The notes beneath the pieces are model-generated. The model made no database searches, had not been told where the DNA came from, and was given only the letters and a program-made list of their open reading frames with translations. Source: JBAZKK01 sp041650795 (GTDB lineage Bacteria; Omnitrophota; Gorgyraeia; Gygaellales; Profunditerraquicolaceae). Taken from it: a DNA stretch of 18,820 nt. Shown piece after piece: positions 1 to 7,430 of this stretch; position 1 is the stretch's first letter, and the number at the start of each line of letters is the position of its first letter. The DNA lies in the NCBI GenBank assembly GCA_041650795.1, contig JBAZKK010000021.1, forward strand, positions 1 to 18,820, written 5' to 3'. A program made the position numbers and the translations under genes.

Positions 1-1124
1 GGCTTGCCGAACACATGCTTATTATGGGGGTGGAGAGGCCTAACGGTCAGATCCAGTATGTGGCTGCGGCATTTCCCAGCTCCTGCGGTAAAACCAACCT
101 TGCCATGCTTGTCCCGCCCGAAGGGCTGAAACGCAAGGGCTACCGCATCTGGACATTGGGCGATGATATCGCCTGGATGCGCATTGATTCCGACGGAGCT
201 CTCTGGGCAGTAAACCCGGAGACAGGATTCTTTGGGGTAGCCCCAGGAACCAACAGCCATACCAACCCGCAGATGGTGGAGACCGTTAAGAAAAACACCA
301 TTTACACTAATGTGCTTTTGAAACCCGACCGTACTGTCTGGTGGGAGGGAGCTGACGGCGAAATCCCAGCAAGCGGTATTGACTGGCAGGGCAGGCCGTG
401 GAAGCCGGGGACGAAGGATAATAACGGAAAGCCTATCCTTGGCGCCCATCCCAACAGCCGTTTTACAGCGCCTATTTCCCAGTGCCCTTCGGCTTCTTTC
501 AGGATGGAACATCACCACGGCGTGCCTATCTCCGCGATTATCTTCGGCGGCCGCAGGCAACAGGTGGCGCCTCTGGTATATGAGAGTTTCGGCTGGACGC
601 ACGGAGTATTTCTTGGAGCGACAATGGCATCGGAGCGTACCTCGGCACAGGTGGGTAAGCTCGGCGAAGTGCGACGCGACCCTATGGCAATGCTTCCATT
701 CTGCGGTTACAATATGGGGGATTATTTCAGGCATTGGCTGGCAATGGGCAAACGCCTTAACAGGCAGCCCCGCATATTCCATGTGAACTGGTTCCGCAGC
801 GACAAAAACGGCAGGTTCCTCTGGCCGGGGTACCGGGAGAACCTGAGGGTATTGGAATGGATATTGGACCGCTGCAACAATACGGTAGGGGCAGTGCGTA
901 CCCCTATCGGTTACGTCCCGCAGGGCTCAGATATCGATATGACGGGTCTTAAGCTTGACCACCGGGCGATGGAGGAGCTCTTGAGAGTTGACCCTCTTGT
1001 CTGGCAGGAGGAATTAAAGGGTATCAGGAAATTCTTCAAGCAGTTTGGCAGGGACCTTCCCGGGGAATTATGGGAGGAATACGAAGGGCTTCTAAAACGC
1101 CTAAGATCTCAAGATGAGCGATAA
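1..1124 (+). CDS. pckG: Phosphoenolpyruvate carboxykinase (GTP), 5'-truncated by window edge
   Basis: This enzyme interconverts oxaloacetate plus GTP with phosphoenolpyruvate, GDP and CO2, at the junction of the TCA cycle and gluconeogenesis, in the cytosol. The reading frame is open from the first base: codons before the first ATG (position 15) read L-A-E-H, the usual residues before M in this family, so the gene starts upstream. About 373 residues are visible of a family length near 600. The GTP-class P-loop FPSSCGKTN lies at visible residues 24-32, including the hyper-reactive Cys. The second kinase motif GDDIAWM follows at 53-59, then NPETGFFGVAPGTN, and the C-terminal TPIGYVPQ segment is present. 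The SCGKTN P-loop marks the GTP class rather than the ATP class. The stop overlaps purC by 11 bases, which suggests one transcript. Identification is firm; only the N-terminal part is unseen. Confidence 0.96.
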   Translation, partial: LAEHMLIMGVERPNGQIQYVAAAFPSSCGKTNLAMLVPPEGLKRKGYRIWTLGDDIAWMRIDSDGALWAVNPETGFFGVAPGTNSHTNPQMVETVKKNTIYTNVLLKPDRTVWWEGADGEIPASGIDWQGRPWKPGTKDNNGKPILGAHPNSRFTAPISQCPSASFRMEHHHGVPISAIIFGGRRQQVAPLVYESFGWTHGVFLGATMASERTSAQVGKLGEVRRDPMAMLPFCGYNMGDYFRHWLAMGKRLNRQPRIFHVNWFRSDKNGRFLWPGYRENLRVLEWILDRCNNTVGAVRTPIGYVPQGSDIDMTGLKLDHRAMEELLRVDPLVWQEELKGIRKFFKQFGRDLPGELWEEYEGLLKRLRSQDER

Positions 1125-2013
1125 CGTTTTGCTTTCCACGGATTTTAAGGGCTTGAAACTCTTCAAGCGAGGCAAGGTCAGGGATGTTTATGACCTGGGG
1201 AATGAGCTTCTGGTTGTTTCCAGCGACCGCGTCTCGGCATTCGACGTAGTCTTGCCTTGCGGTATCCCGAAGAAAGGCAAGGTATTGACGGCCATCTCTC
1301 TTTTTTGGTTTGAATTCACCAAAGACATTATACCGAACCACCTGGTAACCGCAGATGTCAATGAATATCCCCAACAGCTGCATAAGTATAAGGATGAGCT
1401 TGCCGGTCGCTCGATGTTGGTTTTAAAAACCAGACCTCTACCGGTGGAATGCGTCGTGCGCGGTTACTTATCAGGTTCGGGGTGGAAAGAGTACCGCCAG
1501 AAACAGTCGGTCTGCGGTATTGAATTGCCGGTAGGCCTGGCGGAGTCTGCTAAGCTCCCCGAGATAATATTCACCCCTTCGACCAAAGCCGATTCCGGGC
1601 ATGACGCCAATGTGGATATGGCGTATGTTGAAGATAAACTTGGCAGGGAGGCTGCCGATAAAATACGGGATGTCAGCATCGCTATTTACCGCAAGGCCAG
1701 CGATTACGCCCGTTCCAAAGGAATAATTATCGCCGATACCAAGTTTGAATTCGGCATACACCAGGCGACGCCTATCCTTATTGATGAGGTGCTTACACCC
1801 GACTCTTCGCGTTTTTGGCCCCTGGATCAATACCGTCCCGGCATGCCGCAGCCGAGCTTTGACAAGCAGTTCGTGCGCGATTACCTTGAAGGACTTGACT
1901 GGGACAAGAATCCGCCGGCGCCTAAGCTGCCGGATGACATCATAGCTAATACCAGCCGGAAATACCTTGAGGCCTATGAGCGCCTTACCGGCAAGGATCC
2001 CCAGGCCATCTAA
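1114..2013 (+). CDS. purC: Phosphoribosylaminoimidazole-succinocarboxamide synthase (SAICAR synthetase)
   Basis: PurC joins aspartate to CAIR with ATP to give SAICAR in de novo purine synthesis, in the cytosol. The 299-residue protein is of the longer, yeast Ade1-like type rather than the short type of about 240 residues. Recognisable blocks are RGKVRDVYD (19-27, nucleotide-binding end), SSDRVSAFD (36-44), VECVVRGYLSGSG (111-123, family signature), TPSTKADSGHD (154-164), DTKFEFG (208-214) and IDEVLTPDSSRFW (223-235, second signature). The ATG lies inside the end of the PEP carboxykinase gene (11-base overlap) and the stop TAA abuts the next ATG with no gap. Translational coupling on both sides is likely. 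No other purine gene is in the window. Function is confident. Confidence 0.97.
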   Translation: MSDNVLLSTDFKGLKLFKRGKVRDVYDLGNELLVVSSDRVSAFDVVLPCGIPKKGKVLTAISLFWFEFTKDIIPNHLVTADVNEYPQQLHKYKDELAGRSMLVLKTRPLPVECVVRGYLSGSGWKEYRQKQSVCGIELPVGLAESAKLPEIIFTPSTKADSGHDANVDMAYVEDKLGREAADKIRDVSIAIYRKASDYARSKGIIIADTKFEFGIHQATPILIDEVLTPDSSRFWPLDQYRPGMPQPSFDKQFVRDYLEGLDWDKNPPAPKLPDDIIANTSRKYLEAYERLTGKDPQAI

Positions 2014-3009
2014 ATGACGTTCCTTAAAAAAGCAGCATCGTTGTTAATACGGCTGGCGATAAGCGCCGTTTTATTATCGCTGCTTTTTAAGTCCCAAAAG
2101 ATAGACATCCCGGCGCTGCTGGGTAGTATCATGCGTGCCAACAAACCCTTGCTTGCCGCATCCTTTACGATAGCGCTCTTAAATTATGCCCTCTGTTTTT
2201 ACCGCTGGAAGATGCTGCTGGATGCCAGCAACATTCGCCCTCCTCTAAAGAAAATAATTTCTTCTTTCTCGGGGGGGATTTTTTTTAATTCCCTCCTGCC
2301 TTCTACCGTCGGAGGAGACGTGGTGCGCAGCCTTGACCTCTCGGCGTATACCCGCAGGCCAAAAGAGGTTATCGCTACGGTGCTCCTGGACAGGCTAAGC
2401 GGATATGTCGGCCTAGTGGGAGTTATTCTGTTATGGTTATTGCTGGGGTGGAGGCTTGTTTGTAATAGTCCGGCAGTGTTATGGTCCATTGCCATCATTG
2501 CACTGCTATTGGCTGCAATACTCCTGGTTCTATTCAACAGTTTTTTATTCTCCAGGATTAATTCCATGCTGCATCCCCCGCGTGCTGGTAGGATCCGCGA
2601 GTCTTTGAAAAACCTGCATCAGGAGCTCCATTATTTCAGGAATCACAAGCGGGTATTGTTCAAAAACGCAATGCTCTCCGCGTTCATTCAAGCCGTTTAT
2701 CCGTTATCCAGCTATTTGATAGCATTGGCGCTTGGCGTAAAAGTGAGTATTATTTACTTCCTGGTTTTTATACCCATTATCGGCACGATTACGCTTTTGC
2801 CGGTTGCCATCGGAGGGTTGGGCCTGAGAGAGAATATGTTTGTTTTTTATTTCAGGCAGGCAGGGGTGCCGGAAGGGCTTAGCGTTGCCGTTTCGCTTGT
2901 GGGTTTTGGATTTCTGGTAATCCACGCCGCCATCGGAGGATTAATCTATGTCCTTACGGTTCATCATAGACGGATACAACGTCATTCGTCATCGGTCATT
3001 CCCGATTAA
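2014..3009 (+). CDS. Flippase-like integral membrane protein (LPG synthase TM / UPF0104 family)
   Basis: This 331-residue polytopic inner-membrane protein resembles the transmembrane half of MprF and the AglD/UPF0104 family (PF03706). Members are thought to flip or help transfer lipid-linked substrates; the substrate here cannot be told. Evidence is the block near residues 85-130 with NSLLPSTVGGDVVRS followed by the VLLDRLSGYVGLV helix, the family hallmark (N-x-LLP-x-x-x-GGD-x-x-R, then x-DR-x). A late GGLGLRE motif near residues 268-274 supports it. About eight hydrophobic helices are visible, starting at residues 5-25. There is no soluble catalytic domain, so it is not a full lysyl-phosphatidylglycerol synthase. 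The start follows the purC stop directly (TAA-ATG). Its last 62 bases also encode the start of the next gene. Confidence 0.85.
   Translation: MTFLKKAASLLIRLAISAVLLSLLFKSQKIDIPALLGSIMRANKPLLAASFTIALLNYALCFYRWKMLLDASNIRPPLKKIISSFSGGIFFNSLLPSTVGGDVVRSLDLSAYTRRPKEVIATVLLDRLSGYVGLVGVILLWLLLGWRLVCNSPAVLWSIAIIALLLAAILLVLFNSFLFSRINSMLHPPRAGRIRESLKNLHQELHYFRNHKRVLFKNAMLSAFIQAVYPLSSYLIALALGVKVSIIYFLVFIPIIGTITLLPVAIGGLGLRENMFVFYFRQAGVPEGLSVAVSLVGFGFLVIHAAIGGLIYVLTVHHRRIQRHSSSVIPD
2935..2939 (+). promoter_or_regulatory. Shine-Dalgarno GGAGG for the NYN-domain gene
   Basis: GGAGG lies 8 bases before the ATG at 2948, inside the coding sequence of the upstream membrane protein. It supports the ATG at 2948 and hence the unusually long gene overlap. 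Confidence 0.7.
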
Positions 3010-3430
3010 CATTACCGGTAAGACCACTCCGCATCATGCCCTTCTTAGCTATATTAGAAACAACAGGCTCTGCGGCAGCGCAAAAAACAGGGTTACGGTG
3101 GTGCTGGATGGTTTTGGTTCGGCTGGCCGGCGTTCTCCTTTGATGCCGGCAGCGGAAATAATATACTCGGAAGAGGAGAGCGCGGACGAGAGGATTAAAA
3201 GGATAGTTGAAGAGTCCGGGAACCCGCGCAACCTGGTAGTAGTCTCTGATGACAGGGAGATTAGGTTTTTTGTGCGTTCTAAAGGAGCCAGGGTTTTGAA
3301 GGTGGAGGATTTCGTCAATCCCAGGCGCCTCCGTATCGTCTCAAAAGAGGAACCCGCCAAGCCCGAGCTGAGCAGCGAAGAGGTTTCGTTCCTCAACGAA
3401 GAGTTAAAAGGATTATGGTTAAAAGAGTAA
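2948..3430 (+). CDS. YacP-type NYN (PIN-like) domain protein, predicted endoribonuclease
   Basis: This 160-residue single-domain protein is of the YacP/Rae1 branch of the NYN (PIN-like) fold, known in Bacillus subtilis as a ribosome-associated endoribonuclease. It starts with IIDGYNVI (Asp8), the classical first strand. VVLDGFG carries Asp54. A conserved block ESADERI (Asp80, Glu81) and VVVSDDREIR (Asp101, Asp102) complete the acidic metal-binding cluster, and the C-terminal helix ends in LKGLWLKE. All expected acidic residues are present, so it is probably catalytic. The start must be at 2948, because DGYN is only eight residues in, and GGAGG precedes it. It overlaps the membrane-protein gene by 62 bases and the next gene by 16. 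RNA cleavage is inferred from the family; the target is unknown. Confidence 0.85.
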   Translation: MSLRFIIDGYNVIRHRSFPINITGKTTPHHALLSYIRNNRLCGSAKNRVTVVLDGFGSAGRRSPLMPAAEIIYSEEESADERIKRIVEESGNPRNLVVVSDDREIRFFVRSKGARVLKVEDFVNPRRLRIVSKEEPAKPELSSEEVSFLNEELKGLWLKE

Positions 3431-4215
3431 AGCCAAAAGAAAATAGGCACGCCAAACCGGCAGACTACTTAAAGTTTCTGGGGACTGCCGGGGCACGCTT
3501 TGTGATGATCAGGCAACTGCGTGCTTCCGGAGGGCTCTGGATATCAGCGGCAGGACGTAATATCCTGATAGACCCCGGCCCGGGCAGCATCGTCCGCTGT
3601 GCGTTGAGCAGGCCGAGGCTTGACCCCGCGCAGTTAGACGCCGTTATCCTGACTCATCGCCACCTTGACCACGCCGGAGATATTAACGTGATGATTGAGG
3701 CGATGACCGAAGGAGGGTTCAGGAAGAGGGGGACGGTATTTTGTCCGGCGGATGCCCTGGAGGATGACCCGGCGATACTCAGGTACGCAATGGGGTTTCC
3801 GCAAAAGATAGAGGTATTGAAGGCGTGGGGGAGTTATGCGGTGGGGGATTTTTCTTTTCAGACTTCGATGCGGCATATCCATCCCAGCGAGACATACGGT
3901 TTGAAATTCAGGATTAATAAGACCGCAGTTTCCCTGCTTACGGATACCCGTTATTTTCCGGAATTGGCGGATTTCTACCAGAGCGATATCCTGATAATCG
4001 CCGTGGTCTTCTTTAAGCCACGGCCGGGTATCGACCACTTAAGCCTCGCTGATGCCGAAAACCTCATAGGGCAGATACGCCCCAAAAAGGCAATCCTTAC
4101 GCATTTCGGAATGACGATGCTGGCAGCCAAGCCTCATATCCAGGCAGAGGCATTATCGAGGAGAATGGGGATAGAGGTGATAGCTGCTTATGACGGGATG
4201 ACCCTGGATTTTTAG
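3415..4215 (+). CDS. Metallo-beta-lactamase-fold hydrolase
   Basis: This 266-residue cytosolic enzyme has a complete binuclear metal site of the MBL fold: THRHLDH gives His81, His83, Asp85 and His86; HIHP gives His154 or His156; LLTDTRY gives Asp177; LTHFG gives His230. The opening FLGTAGAR and IDPGPG strands and the SETYG block resemble the PhnP/RNase Z-like branch, so a phosphodiesterase activity on a nucleotide or RNA is more likely than beta-lactam hydrolysis. Substrate is not predictable here. It has no signal peptide. The start overlaps the NYN nuclease gene by 16 bases, with AAAAGG just upstream. An internal start near residue 31 would remove the first strand and is unlikely. The pairing with a predicted RNase hints at a shared RNA role. 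Confidence 0.85.
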   Translation: MVKRVKPKENRHAKPADYLKFLGTAGARFVMIRQLRASGGLWISAAGRNILIDPGPGSIVRCALSRPRLDPAQLDAVILTHRHLDHAGDINVMIEAMTEGGFRKRGTVFCPADALEDDPAILRYAMGFPQKIEVLKAWGSYAVGDFSFQTSMRHIHPSETYGLKFRINKTAVSLLTDTRYFPELADFYQSDILIIAVVFFKPRPGIDHLSLADAENLIGQIRPKKAILTHFGMTMLAAKPHIQAEALSRRMGIEVIAAYDGMTLDF

Positions 4216-4231
4216 AAGAGATTTATTATTC

Positions 4232-4260
4232 TTGACATAACCCTCTAATCATGATAAAGT
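4232..4260 (+). promoter_or_regulatory. Sigma-70 type promoter for the MscS-like gene
   Basis: TTGACA at 4232-4237 and TAAAGT at 4255-4260 are separated by exactly 17 bases. The -35 is perfect and the -10 matches TATAAT at four of six positions. Transcription would start near 4267, leaving a leader of about 34 bases before the ATG at 4301. It lies 16 bases after the preceding stop, so it opens a new unit. Confidence 0.75.
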
Positions 4261-4286
4261 TAGAGAAATAGTCCTTAACCCCTAAA

Positions 4287-4296
4287 AAGGAGGTGA
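4287..4296 (+). promoter_or_regulatory. Near-perfect Shine-Dalgarno AAGGAGGTGA
   Basis: Ten bases complementary to the 3' end of 16S rRNA, with AGGAGG 7 bases before the ATG at 4301. It predicts high translation of the small membrane protein downstream. Confidence 0.85.
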
Positions 4297-4300
4297 AGCA

Positions 4301-4963
4301 ATGGACTTGTTTATGCCTCAGAAGGATCTGTTGCTGCGCAGCTGGGATTTTTTCCTGAAGCTTATAGCTGCGATAGCGGTTTTTGTCATCGGTTGGCTGG
4401 TGGCAAAATTGATAAAGGCAGCTGTGGTAAAGGTACTGAAGGCGTTAAAGCTTGATTCTATTGCTGAACAGTTGAAGATTTCCGATTTTCTGTCTAGGGG
4501 GGGAATAAAGTATACCCTCTCAGAGATTATCGGGGTAGTAATCTACTGGATATTCCTGCTGGGGGTGCTTATTTCTTCACTAAACGTCCTGGAACTCACC
4601 GGTGTCTCAAGTCTTCTGGATAGGTTGTTGCTTTATGTGCCTAACGTGATAGGCGCCATGATTATCCTCATCGTTGGTATATTCATCGCCACCTTTGTAG
4701 CTTCGATAGCGCGCACTGCGGCGGTCAACGCCGGCTTAAGCCAGGCGGATATGTTAGGGAAAATGATCCAGGCGGTGATAATTATCTTTACCCTGATCAT
4801 TGTCCTTGATGAATTAAGGGTAGGAGCGGTGCTGATCTCGGCGATGAACATTATCCTGGCCAGCATAGGCCTGGCGGTGGCGTTGGCATTCGGCTTGGGA
4901 TGTAAGGAGATTGCTGCAAAATACGTTTCGGAGCTGATCGATAAATTCAAGTCTAAAAAATAA
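4301..4963 (+). CDS. Small MscS-like membrane protein with TM-helix repeats, no beta domain
   Basis: This 220-residue inner-membrane protein has about five hydrophobic helices (roughly residues 16-38, 74-96, 108-135, 152-171, 176-200). Two segments resemble the conserved TM-helix repeat (PF05552) found in mechanosensitive-channel-like proteins: one with IAVFVIGWLVAKLIKAAVVKVL near the start and one with PNVIGAMIILIVGIFIATFVA near residue 107. The final helix, rich in Gly and Ala and ending LAFGLGCKEIAAKYV, resembles the MscS pore helix. The protein then stops with a lysine-rich tail, so the cytoplasmic beta and alpha-beta domains of MscS are absent. It has its own promoter, strong ribosome-binding site and terminator, so it is monocistronic. 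A role in osmotic release or membrane tension is inferred; channel activity is unproven. Confidence 0.8.
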   Translation: MDLFMPQKDLLLRSWDFFLKLIAAIAVFVIGWLVAKLIKAAVVKVLKALKLDSIAEQLKISDFLSRGGIKYTLSEIIGVVIYWIFLLGVLISSLNVLELTGVSSLLDRLLLYVPNVIGAMIILIVGIFIATFVASIARTAAVNAGLSQADMLGKMIQAVIIIFTLIIVLDELRVGAVLISAMNIILASIGLAVALAFGLGCKEIAAKYVSELIDKFKSKK

Positions 4964-4990
4964 AAGTAGTGCCGCCCGTTAAATAAAACT

Positions 4991-5030
4991 AAATAACCCC
5001 GCACCACGGATAGCCTGTGCGGGGTTATTT
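4991..5030 (+). terminator. Rho-independent terminator after the MscS-like gene
   Basis: A perfect 14-base inverted repeat (4991-5004 with 5017-5030) holds a CCCCGCAC/GTGCGGGG core and a 12-base loop, followed by TTATTATT. The left arm is preceded by an A-rich run, so it could also terminate from the other side. It ends the single-gene unit. Confidence 0.9.
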
Positions 5031-5053
5031 ATTATTGAGAATGTAGCGCCCAG

Positions 5054-6673
5054 ATGCATAATAAAGAACGGTGCATTTTATTTTTGATCCTTGTCGCGGC
5101 TTTTCTCCTAAGGATACCCCACCTTAATTTCCCCGCCGTCGGTTATCATAACATGAAAGAGAATGAATACATAAGTATGGCAAAAAACATGGCGGCCAGC
5201 GGTGATTTTATGTCCAGGGACGTATATTTCTATAACGCCTTCGGAGATAAGAGGGATTTTGGGCTTTATCCCCAGATACCATTCGTAGCTTACCAGATTC
5301 TTCTAGGATACAGGCTCTTTGGGGATAATCTTTGGTTCCCGCGCATGGTAAACATCATCCTCATGCTTTTGTCGGTCGTCGTAATCTACCGACTGGCAGC
5401 CATTTTCCTTAAAGAAAGAGTTTACGGTTTAATGGTCGCTGCCCTGGTGGGCATGCTGCCGCTGGGGGTATATTGCTCCAGGAACCTTCAGCCTGAGAGC
5501 GGCGCATTTTTATTTATGAGTCTAGGCAATCTCTTTTTCATCAGGTTTATGGACGGTTTTAAACGCAGGCACTTAGCCGCAGCGTCCTGCTGCGTTTTAA
5601 TGACCGCGGCTTACAAGATTTCTTTTTTGGCGGGGTTTGCCCCGCTGGCATTGATTTTTCCTTATGCCAAATACGCCCGTGAAAAAGGGGCAAGGTCCGC
5701 AGCAGCAGAAGGGCTGCTTTTGGCCTTACCTCTTTTACTATTGTTTGGGTATTTCTTCCTAATATCCCAGCTGTCGTTTTCCGCTTCCTGGGAAGACAGG
5801 GTGGAGCCATGGAAGGTATTTTCGGCCTCATACTGGCATAGCTATGCTTCTATCCTTTGGCATTACGCGAAAAACGATAATTTCACCTATCTTTATGTTT
5901 TATTGTTCGTAGCCGGCATCTTAAGTTTATGGATTGGCTATAAAAGAGACCGCAGTTTATTCGCCATGTATCTGCGGGCATGGCTTTTGGTGCTTATTGC
6001 GTATTTTGCTTTTTTTTCAGACTACCTCCCCCAGCACAGCTATTATCAGCTGCCGTTTTTAGGGTTCGTGTCTTTTGTTATCGTGTATTTCATACGGCAA
6101 CTAAGCCGTTACCTCGCAAGGTACCTGAGGCGTCCGCCCAAGGAGCATTATATAGGGGCGGCCATCTTTGTGTTGCTGCTTTTGGTTTCGCGCCCGGCGT
6201 TAAAAGCCAACATCGACAGCCATTTTGACGTAGTCTATGCAGGTACCGATGAGGTGGGCAGGATACTCGGCAGGATAACCTCTAAAGACGAGCGCCTATT
6301 TATTTATACCTTTGCCCAGGGGTATGCCCCTTGTGTATATGCCGAGCGCAGATGCGGGTGGTGCAATTCCCTGGAGGAGCTGAAAAACAACGAGAAGAAA
6401 TTCGGCGTAAAATACCTTATCGTTTACCCGTACTATTATATTCATGATATACCGGGCAATATCTGGCAGTACGTCTCCGGCAATTATCATATCAAGTTAA
6501 TCGGATTGAGCATTGAAAAGAAGGGGTTCGTCCCGGCGATCCTTGTTCTGGAAAAAGGAGGGGTTTTTGACGAAGAGGAATTTTTCGAGAAAAACAGTAT
6601 TATTGAGTTAAGCAAAGTTTATCGCACTCCTTCCGGGGCAGTATCCTTTTGTTTGATCAGGGATGGCAACTGA
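5054..6673 (+). CDS. GT-C type membrane glycosyltransferase (GT39/ArnT-like)
   Basis: This 539-residue polytopic protein is of the PMT/ArnT superfamily, which moves a sugar from a polyprenyl-phosphate donor to a lipid or protein acceptor on the outer face of the cytoplasmic membrane. TM1 is at residues 7-22. A short extracytoplasmic loop follows with the acidic KENEY motif near residues 35-39, at the place of the catalytic Asp/Glu of this superfamily, and further loop residues up to the second helix. A dozen or so hydrophobic helices fill residues 80-390, and a soluble domain of about 130 residues ends the protein, containing a Cys pair in RRCGWC. The start at 5054 keeps TM1 intact, but has no clear Shine-Dalgarno and lies only 24 bases after a terminator. 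Donor and acceptor are unknown. Confidence 0.82.
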   Translation: MHNKERCILFLILVAAFLLRIPHLNFPAVGYHNMKENEYISMAKNMAASGDFMSRDVYFYNAFGDKRDFGLYPQIPFVAYQILLGYRLFGDNLWFPRMVNIILMLLSVVVIYRLAAIFLKERVYGLMVAALVGMLPLGVYCSRNLQPESGAFLFMSLGNLFFIRFMDGFKRRHLAAASCCVLMTAAYKISFLAGFAPLALIFPYAKYAREKGARSAAAEGLLLALPLLLLFGYFFLISQLSFSASWEDRVEPWKVFSASYWHSYASILWHYAKNDNFTYLYVLLFVAGILSLWIGYKRDRSLFAMYLRAWLLVLIAYFAFFSDYLPQHSYYQLPFLGFVSFVIVYFIRQLSRYLARYLRRPPKEHYIGAAIFVLLLLVSRPALKANIDSHFDVVYAGTDEVGRILGRITSKDERLFIYTFAQGYAPCVYAERRCGWCNSLEELKNNEKKFGVKYLIVYPYYYIHDIPGNIWQYVSGNYHIKLIGLSIEKKGFVPAILVLEKGGVFDEEEFFEKNSIIELSKVYRTPSGAVSFCLIRDGN

Positions 6674-6710
6674 TGAGACGCAAGGGGGGTGCAGTGGAAG
6701 GAAGCACAGG

Positions 6711-6715
6711 GGAGG
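6711..6715 (+). promoter_or_regulatory. Shine-Dalgarno GGAGG deciding the start of the PP-loop ATPase gene
   Basis: GGAGG (within AGGGGAGG) lies 7 bases before ATG 6723 and 10 before ATG 6726. It favours these over an in-frame ATG at 6663 that would add 20 Gly/Arg-rich residues and overlap the glycosyltransferase. Confidence 0.75.
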
Positions 6716-6722
6716 CGGCAGT

Positions 6723-7418
6723 ATGATGAAAGAAAAGGTAATTTTTTCCTGGAGCGGCGGTAAGGACAGCGCTATGGCCATCTATGAATTGAAAAAAAAT
6801 AAGGACTTGGAAGTATCTGCCCTGCTTACCACGATGACGGAGGATTACGGCAGGGTCAGCATCCACGGCGTAAGAAGCGTTCTTGTCCAGCGGCAGGCCG
6901 AGGCCCTGGGGTTGCCTTTGGAGCGGGTCAACATTACAAAGAACCCCTCAAATGAAGAATATGAGGCCAGGATGCGGGATAAACTGGATTCTTACAAGAA
7001 ACTGGGGGTATCTGCGGTTGCCTTCGGGGATATTTTTCTGGAGGACTTAAGAAAATACCGCCAGGAGAAGCTTTGCGGTATGATGAAGGCGATATTCCCG
7101 ATTTGGAAGAGAGATACCCGCCTGCTCGCGCAGGATTTTATAGATTCGGGGTTTAAGGCGGTTATCACTTGCGTTGATTCAAATTTCCTAGGCAAGGATT
7201 TTGCCGGCAGGGAATTCGACGGGAGTTTTCTCTCCGAACTCCCGCAGGGAGTTGACCCCTGCGGCGAAAACGGCGAATTCCACACCTTCGTATATGACGG
7301 ACCGGTATTTAAGAATAGCATAGGCTGCGAGAAGAAAGGCGTTATCTTAAGAGACAACCGTTTTTATTACTGCGAGTTATTGCCTGCCGGCGAAGTTATA
7401 AATACTATCGCTCGATAG
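6723..7418 (+). CDS. DUF71/Dph6-like PP-loop ATPase (diphthine-ammonia ligase family)
   Basis: This 231-residue cytosolic protein is of the COG2102/DUF71 family (PF01902). It has the PP-loop SWSGGKDS (residues 9-16), which binds ATP for adenylation. The C-terminal family signature CGENGEFHTFVYDGPVF starts at residue 180. In eukaryotes and archaea the family makes the final amide of diphthamide on elongation factor 2. Bacteria do not carry diphthamide, so here it must act on another carboxylate; comparative work on bacterial members has proposed links to B12 metabolism, but nothing nearby supports that. The start is chosen at 6723 because GGAGG lies 7 bases upstream and residues match the family from there. 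It lies 49 bases after the glycosyltransferase and 12 before the metal ATPase, so it is probably co-transcribed with the latter. Confidence 0.88.
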   Translation: MMKEKVIFSWSGGKDSAMAIYELKKNKDLEVSALLTTMTEDYGRVSIHGVRSVLVQRQAEALGLPLERVNITKNPSNEEYEARMRDKLDSYKKLGVSAVAFGDIFLEDLRKYRQEKLCGMMKAIFPIWKRDTRLLAQDFIDSGFKAVITCVDSNFLGKDFAGREFDGSFLSELPQGVDPCGENGEFHTFVYDGPVFKNSIGCEKKGVILRDNRFYYCELLPAGEVINTIAR

Positions 7419-7430
7419 GCAGGAGCTGTT

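Noticed and set aside
6663..6722. In-frame ATG at 6663 as start of the DUF71 gene, adding 20 residues
   Set aside because: The extra residues are Gly/Arg-rich and unlike the family, and GGAGG sits correctly for the ATG at 6723.
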